Assembly: GCA_003988855.1 (NCBI GenBank)
Contig: QYAI01000026.1
Span: forward strand, 1 to 64,000
From: Arachnopeziza araneosa
Lineage: Eukaryota; Ascomycota; Leotiomycetes; Helotiales; Arachnopezizaceae
DNA: 64,000 nucleotides
Reading direction: 5' to 3'
The translations under genes and the position numbers were made by a program. How positions within the stretch are numbered: the stretch's first letter is position 1; each line of letters begins with the position of its first letter. Below, in pieces: positions 21,329 to 31,826 of this stretch. The notes beneath the pieces were generated by a model, which was given only the letters and a program-made list of their open reading frames with translations, did no database searches and was not told where the DNA came from.

Positions 21329-24122
21329 TGCGATTGAGATTAAAAGGGAAGAAAAGAAAAATAAGAAACATAGGAACTCGCGCCACAGATTATTCATATT
21401 AATTGTAGCTGCTTGGAATATAGAGCGATTTTGGGATCGCCGCGGGGTTTCTTTGCCGGTGATATACTTGAGAAACAAATTGCCGGTGGTATGGAGAACC
21501 TTGTTCTGTTCGGGTGTACGTGCCGGGTGGAAGTTACGGTGCTCAAACCAAAGGAAGAACAGGAACTCATTGTACTGAGTGTTAACTAAGGTTGCGAGGA
21601 AGACGTTGAGTGCGGCGTGAGATTACAATAGTAACACTGTTGAGGAGTTTGTGCATCATTATGCTGGTCCACGTGACTAACCATTTTTTGAGAAGCTACT
21701 TATTTTATGTGAATTGCTCTCAAGCCATCTCAAGGTCCATTTAATTACCCCTCATTATTGAAGCTTGGCACTTGATTTGCTGACTAGAATTATTCGAATA
21801 GAGTTTTGAAGAGAGACAATTTCCAGAGACTGGCAAGCGAGGATAGATTTCTAGGTTCACAGCAAAGAAGGCAAAGGAGCTTTGAGTCTTAGGAGCAAAT
21901 AATAACCAAGGATATAAAAAGCTTGCAAGCTTAACAATGTTTGCGCGTTTTAATCCTTAGGAAAGGAATAGATGGCTCTCCATCCCCAGCAGAGCGACCA
22001 AATGAAAGGTGTAGCTTTCCTTTTCTATGAGTGATTATACAAAGGAATAGACATTAGGAAATTTTGTTTCCTGGCTCTTGTAAAATATAGATTTCTTGTA
22101 AAATAAATCCCTTCTAAGCTTCTCACAAATTCCGTTGCATGACCAACCCTACGCCGCAACTTGGGAGAGTCTTAAGAGTAACAATCCCTTCCAGACTTCT
22201 CTCAAGCTTTTTTTCCATGACTGACTCTGCGCGGCAACATGGAAGAGTCTTGAGAGCATTCAAGAGCCACTTGATTTCGTTGCATGACGTACTCTTCGCA
22301 TTTACCAGGGACAAATATAAATAAATAAGCAGATTATTTCGTTGCATTACGCATTTTTGAGTGAATTGAATTAAGTTTGATAATCCTAGGCGTCTAGATA
22401 AACTGGTTCTGTTGCGTAACGCGCTTTGCATCAGACGCCGAGTTAAAGAGGAGGAGATGAAGGATTTGTTGCGTTACGCAATTTTGAGTGAATTCAACTT
22501 AAGCTTGACAAATTTAAAGGCGGCTAAAGAAATTTATTTCGTTGCATTACGCAATTTGAGTGAATTCAGCTCAAGTTTAAGAATCATAAAGCGACTACAA
22601 GAATTGATTTCGTTGCGTTACGCAGTTAAGAGTGAATTTAAGTCAAGCTGAATCAGGTTATGATTTCGTTGCGTTACGCATTTCTTAAGTGAATTATTAA
22701 AGTTAAGTTAAATTAGGTACTTAAGCAGTAATTTCGTTGCGTTACGCAGTTCCGAGTGAATTAAAGCCAAGTTGAATTAGGTAGTGATTTCGTTGCGTTA
22801 CGCAGTTCCGAGTGAATTAAAGCCAAGTTGAATTAGGTAGTGATTTCGTTGCGTTACGCAGTTCCGAGTGAATTAAGCCAAGTTGAATTAGGTAGTGATT
22901 TCGTTGCGTTACGCAGTTCTGAGTGAATTAAGCCAAGTTGAATTAGGTAGTGATTTCGTTGCGTCACGCAGTTCCGAGTGAATTAAGCCAAGTTGAATCA
23001 GGTAGTGATTTCGTTGCGTCACGCAGTTCTGAGTGAATTAAGTCAAGTTGAATCAGGTAGTGATTTCGTTGCGTTACGCAGTTCTGAGTGAATTGAAATC
23101 AGGTTGAATTAAGTACTTTAGTAGTAATTTCGTTGCATAACGCAATTCTGAGTGAATTAAAGTTAAGTTAAAGTTAAGTAGAATTTTCGTTGCATAACGC
23201 GCTTTACAGATTCACTAAGTACAAATGGGGGTTTTTTTAAATAAAAACTAGACTACTTTGTTGCACCACGCGATTCTAAGTAAATTCAACTTACGTTTAA
23301 CAACTACAAAGTATCTAGAGAAATAATGATTTCGTTGTATAACGCACTTTACGCATTCACTGAACGCAGTGTTGAAAAAGAAGCGGATTACTTCATTGCA
23401 TAACGCACTCTACGCATTTACCAAACACCGTGTTAATGAAGAAGCAGATCAATTCGTTGCATGACGCACTTTTTGCATTCACCAAGCACTTGTTTCAATA
23501 AAGAAGTAAGTTATTTCGTTGCACTACGCGATTCCGAGTGAATTTAAGTCAAGCTTTGAATAAGCGTAAGCGAAGAGGCTGGAGATCTATTCATTTCATT
23601 GCATGACGCACCTGCGCATTTACTGAAGCCAGTAAGTGTTAAGAAGCCAATCATTTCGTTGCACTACGCAATTCCGAGTGAATTCAACTCGAGCTTGAAA
23701 TAAGTGTAAGCGAAGAGGTTGGAGAAACAATGATTTCGCTGCATGACGCACTCTACAGATTCCAAAAAAAAACAAGCACGTTATTTCGTTGCATCACGCA
23801 GTTGTAGTGAATTCAACTTCAAGTTAAAATAAGTGTATAGCAAAGAAGCGAGAAACATTATTTTCGTTGCGTGACGCGCCCTGCAGATTCACTGAGTGCA
23901 AAAGTGAATATAAAAGTAATGATTTCGTCTTGTTACGCAGTTTTGAGTGAATTGGACAGCCAGGTTGATGTTCATGTGTGTAGACTTGATCTTTGAGAAG
24001 CTGTATTTTTATTTCTTGCTATCTTACTTTGTTACTTTTTTAGGCTTTGTTATATGTTTGTCAACTTTGTCAAAAGTACAAAATACAGAGCAGGTCAGAT
24101 AACCGCACTCTCGATTCTAATA
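21329..24122. other. Intergenic region containing the large minisatellite
   Basis: About 2.8 kb. The first ~700 bp is the tannase upstream region. From about 22.1 kb to 23.95 kb it is dominated by the repeat array listed separately. No gene is seen, and small frames across the array are a by-product of the repeat. Confidence 0.6.
22130..23960 (+). repeat. AT-rich minisatellite with palindromic TGCGTTACGCA-like core
   Basis: Roughly 28 copies of a core close to TTTCGTTGCGTTACGCA occur across 1.8 kb. In the centre (about 22731-23120) units are homogeneous at 55-56 bp and repeat a GAGTGAATTAA..CCAAGTTGAATTAGGTAGTGA spacer. Towards both ends the units diverge, with cores such as GCATGACGC, GCATAACGC, GCACTACGC and GCGTCACGC and with spacers of variable length. 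The core half-sites TGCGT/ACGCA form a near-perfect inverted repeat around a single central base. The array has the shape expected of unequal crossing-over (homogenised middle, degenerate edges). It lies between the tannase promoter (-) and the 3' end of the 24.1-kb gene (-). Confidence 0.9.
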
Positions 24123-25391
24123 TCAAACGGCCCAGTAAATATCAATTCCTACTTCCTCCACCACATTTACCCAGCCAGGAAATCTTGCTTTGCCCCAGAT
24201 TGTAACGACATCGCCAACTGCCATTCTCCGAATGAAATATCCGCTCGCACTCAATCTTCCTCGTCCAACTTCTTCCAGAGCTCTTCCTTCCAAAGAGTCG
24301 CAATCGGTGTTATCCTGGCAAGACCATGTAATCTTGTATTCCTTGAAGTTCTTTTCAGCTGTGACGTTCTTCTGTAGGCATTGAAGAGTCGGCATGAGAG
24401 CATGATCGATATAACATTTACCCTCATGCTCCCCATCCTTATAAACCTTCACTTCCGGTACCATGGTTTTGGTCATGCATACGATAGGCTTGGGGTCTGC
24501 ACCGGCCGGAACTTTCTCACCAGAAGCTGGAATTCTGAAATGAGGTAGAGCGTGGACCTCTGGAATACCTCCTACCATTCTATCAACCACGACCAAATCC
24601 TCATTCTCATCCTCGGACGACTGAGAATCCTCATCCTGGAATATGGTTGGCGGTGGCAGATTCCTGTCGTCAAAAGCACATAGTCGCTCTTTCCCAACAT
24701 CAAACCAAGTATACGACCCATTGTAGTTTCCTTTGTTTATTGCTCCACCACCCCATCCCTGATCATGGCTCTTAATGGTAAATACGATCTTTCGACATGG
24801 TGTAGCTCCACTAGCTCGAATGTCCTCAGACCATTCATCCACAAGTCCATTGGTAACCTTCTTAGATGCATTTTTATCTTCTATCCAGGGGCTGGGAAAG
24901 ATCGCTGGGTACTGTTCTGCCGTCCAGTCCACCTCTGTTGGGTCATTTTGCGTTGGCACATATCCCAAGGGATATGATCGCAACTATCACAGTATTAACT
25001 TCCACATTAGCTTTTGTGCCGTAGTACAACATACCAAGAAATCATTGTCGACAGTGTTGCTCCTGATTCTGTGCTCTTCTCCTGATCTTCCTCTCCTCCT
25101 TACAGACGTATGAGGCCAGTATTCTGCAAAATCAATCACCGCATCGACCAATTCAATCGGAAATCTGCTGATGTTGAGTAGTTCTTGCTTCACAGCAAGT
25201 ACATCTTCGACTGTTGGCTCGAACGGTTCTGAGCAAGGGACTCGGGTGATGTCAGATCGCTCATCCACAGTGTCGGGTGGTGCGCCACCAAAGAGGGTTG
25301 TGGACATGTCTGCTATGAACCGAGTAAACATGGACATGGGGTGTAAACTTTTCGATACTAGCGAGTAGAAGTATTCTAGGCGAGAGAGCAA
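24123..25391 (-). CDS. Conserved Pezizomycotina hypothetical protein
   Basis: Two exons, 25391-25035 and 24983-24123, with a 51-nt phase-0 intron, giving up to 405 residues. The first exon holds FPIELVDAVIDFAEYWPHTS. The second holds LRSYPLGYVPTQ, FTIKSHDQGWGG and YTWFDVG. I associate this combination with an uncharacterised fungal family. The middle is acidic and disordered (QDEDSQSSEDENED). The C-terminus reads as beta-rich (SGYFIRRMAVGDVVTIWGKARFPGWVNVVEEVGIDIYW). The true start could be the internal Met near residue 19 rather than 25391. No catalytic motif or leader is visible. Function is unknown. Confidence 0.65.
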
Positions 25392-25538
25392 AGGCTATCA
25401 GTGTAAAAATATATATTATGCGAGTTGTGAATGGTAGCTCAGAGCCAAGTTCGATCGTTCAATTGAGTTTGCCTCTGATGACGAGGCCCACGTGATACTC
25501 GTAAGGCTAAAGTGTGAGGCTATCGATCTGATTTCACT

Positions 25539-26162
25539 CTACCTGTAGCGTTCGTGTGCAACTATTTTCTTCCGGTACTGATAACTTTCTATCGACGAGA
25601 TTTGGGGCTGAACAAATTGTTCCTCAAGTTCAGTCGCGATTGTTCCTTTCTTATCCTCTGTGATGAGCCACTCCGAGATTTGAAGATCCGAAGCAGAGTA
25701 AGTAAGGTTACAAGGGCACCTGAGATGCCGTTCGGGAGCTCTAGCTGGGATTATATCGGAATGAAGAACATGGCTAGACAGTATGTTAAGAACACCTTTC
25801 TTTTCTCCTTGTACGAGAGGCACGAATTCAATCTTCCACCTTGTCGACCAAACCTTCCCCACGCTTTCCAAAAAGCTTGTGTCATCCGGCCTCTCATCGA
25901 AAGCATTCTGAACGCCACCTTCCAATCTGGACGCAAATCTGCATGAGCCGTTGTCTGCGAGGGTAGCTCGACCCAATTGCAGGTGCTTCAGGCGCATGAA
26001 CCATGCAAATGTTGACAAGAATCTAGTGTGCTGCCCCGCTACCCACCAAACCATACAAAAGTCGTCTGCGAGACCCCAACTTCCTACGCCTATCTTTTCC
26101 CTCCACAACCCCTTCCCTTCCAGCATTGACTTCCACAGAGTCAATGCTACATCTCGAATCAT
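25539..26162 (-). pseudogene. Possible relic of a fungal LRR/F-box-type protein
   Basis: A minus-strand frame of about 230 codons ends at 25539. It continues upstream without an ATG into the first exon of the transporter gene (26267, opposite strand), so a natural start is missing. The first usable Met (26162) leaves 207 residues. Segments such as LRLKHLQLG-type text (MRLKHLQLGRATLADNGS) resemble the leucine-rich repeats of fungal F-box proteins. This resemblance is weak and from memory. A missing 5' end so close to a divergent gene suggests truncation. It could still be a real gene with an unrecognised first exon. Confidence 0.35.
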
Positions 26163-26266
26163 AACGACTCCAGTAAGCGACTTGAAGTCTTTGCGCTTGC
26201 TGTCTTTGGGGACGAAGAAAGACTTCACGGTTTTTGCGCCTTGATTGAAGATAGCACAATTCCTAT

Positions 26267-27711
26267 ATGCTGAAAACGATCGCCACCACGGCCGAAAACG
26301 CAGAAAACTCTCCTCTTCTTGTAAATACTTTAGACGTCGAAGAAGACGCCTTATATAACTCCGATTCAGACTCGGATTTCACGAAACCCAAAAAAGGTTC
26401 GGATATGGGAGGCGGCAAGACAACTGGTGTTGAGACATATGCAGTGGGAGGGAATGGGGAGAGTTATCGCAAGTCAACCGATGGACTCGAAGGCACCGAA
26501 AATGGTATCAATAACATGGAAATGAGTGGTGACGGTCACATTGATGTACAAGAAGAAGATCCTGAAGTCTTGGAACGTGGTATCGAGGCGCTTGAAGGCA
26601 AGAAGCAAGCTTGGTACGCCTACTTTACTACCAGGGACTTTTGGCTGGTATTAGCTCTTGGGTTGGTACCCTCCTCTCCCATTTAAGACTCTACTAACAT
26701 TCAAACAGACAAGTTCTTGCTCTCTGCATCACCGCAACCAATACCTTCTCTACCCTCCTCGTCAACAAAGGCACCTCTATCCCAGCATTTCAAACTCTCT
26801 TCAACTACATCGTCTTGGCCCTCATCTACACAACTTACACCATCTACCGCTATGGCATGCGCAAATACCTCAAACTTCTCCTCGTCGATGGCTGGAAATA
26901 CATCATCTTGTCCTTTATGGACGTCCAGGGAAACTACTTCACCGTCCTCGCCTACCGCTACACCAACCTTCTCTCGGCCCAACTTCTCAACTTCTGGTCC
27001 ATCATCTGCGTCGTCATCGTGTCGGTTCTGATCCTCCGCGTTCGTTACAAGTGGGCCCAGATAGTAGGGATTTTGGTCTGCTGTGGTGGTATGGGGATAC
27101 TCTTAGCATCAGACCACATTACTGGTGTTAACGGCGGCAGCCCGCCTACCATGCTAAAAGGCGATTTGTTTGGCCTCGCCGGTGCCACATTCTACGGCCT
27201 CTCCAATGTGTTTGAGGAATGGTTCGTCTCTAAACGTCCCATGTACGAGGTTCTCGGTATGCTTGGCCTCTTCGGCGTCATCATCAATGGCATCACCGCG
27301 GCCATTTTTGACCGTGCTTCTTTCCGGTCTGCGACTTGGGATGGGCAGGTGGGTGGTTATATCGTTGGGTACACCCTAGCTCTGACTATATTCTACTCTC
27401 TGGCTCCGCTTATCCTGCGCATGGCTTCGGCTGCATTCTTCGATATCTCTCTCTTGACGGGCAATTTCTGGGGCGTTATCATTGGTATCAAGGTCTTTGG
27501 GTATACGATTTATTATCTGTATCCCATTGCATTTGTCCTGATTATCCTGGGATTGATCTTTTATTTCTTGGCTGGAAGTATGCTGGGAGATAGCAGAAAG
27601 CCTTGGTTGGGGAAGAATCAAGAAGGAGGTATTGCAGGTGTTGGGACGGCGAAGTTGAAAGCTATTCAAGAGGCTAGACGAGAGGGTTTGGTCAATGAGC
27701 ATATGGCTTAA
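26267..27711 (+). CDS. SLC35F/DUF914-type nucleotide-sugar or solute transporter
   Basis: Two exons, 26267-26661 and 26709-27711, with a 47-nt intron (GTTGGT donor, CTAAC branch, ACAG acceptor), giving 465 residues. The N-terminal ~120 residues are acidic and cytosolic-looking. From about residue 125 on there are some ten hydrophobic segments (LVLALGQVLALCITATNTF, then WKYIILSFMDVQGNYFTVLAY, and so on) in the pattern of the SLC35F1/F2 (DUF914, EamA-like drug/metabolite transporter) family. The conserved YTNLLSAQLL and FGLAGATFYGLSNV-like blocks are present. The C-terminus is a soluble basic tail. Members of the superfamily sit in Golgi/ER or plasma membranes. The substrate is not inferable. 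The donor GTTGGT is non-canonical but the splice is required by frame. Confidence 0.85.
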
Positions 27712-27922
27712 GTTGTGTTTAGAAGAGATGAGGTAGTCGAGGATGAATGCAGAGAATACGCTGTGATATTTCTTGTTGCTCTAAAGAGAAATACAATTGC
27801 TTGTCCATGACTATGTGCCACTGGATCAAACTGCAACATCTTTCGTAATACCGTGTCAGAATTCAATTAGCAGCAAATACTTGATATCCCAGAAACAATT
27901 AACCGCGTTCACCAAGAATCAA
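27712..27922. other. Short intergenic region between convergent genes
   Basis: Roughly 210 bp between the stop codons of the transporter (+) and the small basic protein (-). It holds their 3' UTRs; nothing else is seen. Confidence 0.5.
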
Positions 27923-28570
27923 TCACAGATACTCTTCAAGGGCTCCTTCCCATCTCTCCAACTCGACACCTATCTTTTTGTGAGCCTCTCTCACTGCAAC
28001 CAACAAACTCTTTAGTTTCCTATTATCGCCCTTGCTTCGCACTCGTTTTTTCTTTCCTGGCTTTCCCGGCTCTTCCAATCCGGCGCCATCTTTCTCGTCA
28101 ACATCTCCTCCTGCGCCATGCTTGAAGCTCTTGGGCTGTGATTGAGATTGTTCATCGGATGCAGCCAATGATTTGGGTTCTTGATCCGTCAGCCGTCAAA
28201 ATCAAATTGATCGAGGTAAGTTGGGAGGAGGGTGGCTCCCGACTCACTGTCGCTGACACCGCTCAATCCCTCAATGACAACCTCAACTCTGCCCTTTTGC
28301 ATATTGTCATCTTTCTTGCTCTTAAATCTGCGTCCTTCTATCTTTACTTTGACGGGGAGCTCAGCGATAGGCGCGTGCATCTTCGCTGTAGCCTTCTGCG
28401 CCTTGTGAGTCTTCTTAATGGCGCTAGGCTGGCTCTTGGATTTCTAGTGTGGTACTTTGTTAGTAGATAGGTAAAGATATAGATGAAGGGGCGAGCTCGG
28501 TGAGGTGCAGGTAGGCGATTCGAAAATGGAAGGGGGAAGAAATGAATGATCTTACCTTATTGGATGTCAT
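27923..28570 (-). CDS. Small Lys-rich conserved hypothetical protein, 155 residues
   Basis: Three exons on the minus strand: 28570-28556 (5 codons), 28443-28248 and 28179-27923. Introns are 112 and 68 nt, with GTAAG and GTGAGT donors and AG acceptors, and phase is kept at both junctions. The joined frame has no stop. Residues 5-70 are very basic (KKSKSQPSAIKKTHKAQK), then comes a short beta-like segment (VKVKIEGRRF). After the second junction a Gly/Lys-rich linker (KPGKKKRVRSKGD) leads to a C-terminal helix (LLVAVREAHKKIGVELERWEGAL). No domain is recognised. Overall charge suggests RNA, ribosome or chromatin binding, but that is inference. The tiny first exon is a risk point in the model. Confidence 0.6.
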
Positions 28571-29756
28571 GTTTACTTGTTGAGTAGCTGAACTAATGAG
28601 TTGATTCCTTCCTTTGGACCTAGACGGAAGGGGGTTTTTGTTTAGAGTCGGCAGAATCTGTGGTGCATCTGTAGCCGAGTCGGGTTGAAATTAAATTTTT
28701 TTTGGAAACGGTCTGTCTGGCTACAGGAAGGAAGGGGCAGAGCGCGCAACCGCCTCGCTTAACCGGAAAGTAAACAAAACCCGCAACCCGCCCCCAAAAA
28801 GATTGAAAAAAAATTAAAATAAATCTCCAACCACCCCCCCCCCAAAAAAAACCCCCAAAAATAAATTAGGGGAGGGGGAAGGGGAGAGCAACATACCGAC
28901 ATCTCAGCAGGGCGCCGAAGCTAATTATGAATACCCTCTGACGCACCACATCTCCCAGGGGGCAGATGGATGGGTCCCGTTTACATACCCAGGGTCCCGT
29001 GTCCACACGCGCTCCCAGTCGAGGAGGGAGCGGAGCAGAGACAGACGTGGGCTCGGTTCCGGCTGCAAAAGGGCTTATTTAATTACTTAAGGGTGGGCGC
29101 GCTGGGTAGGCGAGGTGAATGCGGTGCTGTTGCGGGTGGGATGGCGCGTTTTATACGGGGGTGGGGAAGGCTGGGGTTCTGGGGCTTGCTTGTGGAGATG
29201 TTCTATGTCATCCAAGAGTATAGAGCATGTATTATGTTTTATTTTATCTGTCTTCCGTAGAGTTTTACGAAAATTCTGGAGCCTCCCAAATATTCAAAAT
29301 GGTATGAATGTTCTAGCTCAGAATAATACTTACTTCTTAGAACTTATGTTGACAAATCCTCTCTGCTCTATCAGATCCATGAGTGTATCAAGCTTTTGGC
29401 ACTAGTTAGTCGAGGGTTTTTGATTTCATTATCCATCATATCACTTCACATACAAGTTCACATAATTAGGAGCGAAATGTTTAATAGCAATATCAATTGC
29501 ATTCGTGTATCTATATACTCTCTGAGTTTAGTTTGTCAACCCCGCCCATTACATGGCATCAAGCCATCTCATCTTTTCATCACAGTCCTTCTTCATGGCG
29601 AGTAGCCGTACAGTTCTATCATGAGAACCAATCTCTTTTCCCTCCCAAACATGCAATAAGGAAAATATGGTATCGAAGATTAATGCAAACGCCTGTTGAT
29701 GCAATGCTATGCTATGCAACCCCTCTTCTTCTTCAGTGGAATGGGAATAAAATCGA
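28571..29756. other. Intergenic region with poly-A/poly-C low-complexity stretch
   Basis: Upstream region of the small basic gene (start 28570), followed by sequence without a gene. At about 28790-28870 there are runs of A and C (for example CCCCCCCCC beside AAAAAAA and a GGGGAGGGGG segment). These would make the region poor for assembly and prone to length change. No gene or structured repeat is seen elsewhere. Confidence 0.5.
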
Positions 29757-31826
29757 TTAGATAACCATCAAGGCGAATACGATAGCGGCACCGAGAGTGC
29801 CGAATGCAACGGTGTTGACAGACGAACCACCAGTGAAGGTGGCTGGAGAGGCAGTTGTGGTTCCATTCGCTGTGGTGGAGGCGGTGTAGAAGGTTGATTG
29901 AGCTGGAATAGCAAATGTAGTTTGAGCTGCTGCGGTAGCAGGGGCGGTTCCTTGAACAAGTGCCGCAGCAATGGAGGACGTGCCAGTGCCAGTGATGGTC
30001 TGGAAGACAACTTGTGGGACGGCGACCTGGGTGCTGATGACAGTAGTGGTTGAGCTTGAGGGAATGACGGAGCCAGCTGAGATACCAGTGGATTCGGTGC
30101 AGGGAACCACGAGAGTGGTGAAGATTTGGACTGTGGTTACGGGGATGTTGGAGGTAGTGATAGTTCCTGCTGCGGTTCCGGTGGTATCAGGAGGGAGGGT
30201 GGTGACGGCTGTGACAATGGCTGGGTTGGAGGGGATGTAAGATGCGCAGATGCCTTGAAGGTAGTTTTGAGCAACGGTGATCTCATAGCTGGAGGCACCG
30301 TGGGCAGTAACGCAGTCGAAGACGTTGGTGATGAAGCTTGCATCAGGGCAAAAGCAGTCTACATCAGTGTTGGAGGAGCAGCCGAGAGTGAAGAGCCAAG
30401 TGTTCAGGCACTGCGGAAGGACATCTGGGCAGGACGCTGTGGTTACAGCTGCCTGAGCGGAAGTAGTTGTGCTCGTGGTAGAGATCAGGGCAACTGATGT
30501 GGCGGTTTGCTCACACTTAGTGCAGACGGTTGAAGTCTTGGTGATGAGAACAGTGGAGGTGGAGACAGTGGTCTCGAGGTGGGTGGAGCTGCCAGTTGTG
30601 TGTGTGAGGGTCACTGGGCAGACGGTAGTTGACGTTTCAATGCTAAGCAGAATTAGTAGAATTCTTGAGACTTGAAAGATGCACTTACACAACAGTAGTG
30701 ATAACCTCGCTGGGAGCAGCAGAAGAAGTGGCTGCAACGCCGGCAGCGGAGGAGGTTGAGGCGGCTGCAGATGAAATGACAACCGAAGAAGAGGCGGCTG
30801 CAGATGAGATGGCAGCAACTGAAGTGGCTGGAGAAGTCTCAGTCTCTGTAACAGGGCAGATCGTGGTTGAAAGTGCCACAGTGACAGTTGTCAAAGCAGT
30901 GGAATGAGCTGGGCAGTCTGTAACAGTAGCAGCGCAGCTGATGATTGTTGAAATGAAGGTGGTGAAAACCGTCGAGGTTGTGAAAGCAGTTGTTGACTGA
31001 GTGGTTTGAGCTGCAAAAGTCGTCTGAACTGTTGAGGTAGTATTGAGGAATAAAGCACTTGTTGAAGCAGCAGCGGTAGAGGAAAGTGTGGTTTCGACCT
31101 CTGCGGTCGACGTGGTGGTAACTTGAGCAGAGGTGGTAGTGGTGGCCTTGCTGGTCTCCTTGGCACTAGTGCGGTGAACAGTGCTCGAAGCAGTCGAGCA
31201 GTCGAAGCCAACGGAATGAACACCGATAGAGCAGCTGTCCTTACCCTTTCCACTGCCCGCAGTCTGAGAAGGATAAACGACTGTCACTGACTTAGCACCA
31301 CCGCACTGAGAGTTTTTAACAACAGAGCCTCCGCTGCTACAAGATGATCTTTGCTTGCAAGTCGATCCATCCTCCATTCCATAGAGAAAATCAAGCTCGC
31401 AGTCAAACTCGACCGAGATCTCAACCTCGGTGACGGAGAAAGCGTTGACTTCTTGGGAGGAACCACAGCCGAAGCTGGGTGCCTTTGAGAGGTCCGAAGT
31501 TGCTGTACCAGTGATGCACTTGGGTTGGAAAGTACGCCCCGTCAACATATCCCGCTTTGCAGAGCCAAATGAAGATGAGCAAGACCATCCACTGAAATCA
31601 AAGTCTCCATATTGTGAGAATGATCCGAGTCCCAGGGTCGACCAGTCAAATCCGGTAGATTGTTGATCATTACATTGATTGTTGGTGTTAGATGGGCAAG
31701 CAAAGGATAGAGCATCAGTCCAGCCCTGGAAGCAGTTAGTATAAGTTAAGCTGGCACGAAAGGCTAGCATACCGTAGCGGATACAGTAGAGGCAAGAGCA
31801 AGCGCGGCAGCGATTGTAGTCTTCAT
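29757..31826 (-). CDS. GPI-anchored CFEM-domain-like surface protein
   Basis: Three exons, 31826-31773, 31725-30689 and 30642-29757 (introns 47 and 46 nt), giving 658 residues. The first exon encodes a textbook signal peptide (MKTTIAAALALASTVSAT). Residues ~19-170 are a Cys-rich N-terminal extension of unknown type. A long Thr/Ser/Ala linker, likely O-glycosylated, follows. A CFEM-like domain sits near residues 430-500: Cys spacings are C-x6-C-x9-C-x7-C-x-C-x11-C-x22-C, and an Asp (SNTDVD) precedes the CxC, as in haem-binding CFEM proteins. Seven rather than eight Cys are present. Another T/S-rich stalk precedes a hydrophobic C-terminal tail (FGTLGAAIVFALMVI) that suits a GPI signal. It is probably displayed on the cell wall or plasma membrane. 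A role in haem/iron uptake or host interaction is inferred. Confidence 0.88.

Noticed and set aside
22130..23960. CRISPR array
   Set aside because: Eukaryotic host, spacers are repeats of each other rather than unique, no cas genes, and unit lengths vary. It is a minisatellite.
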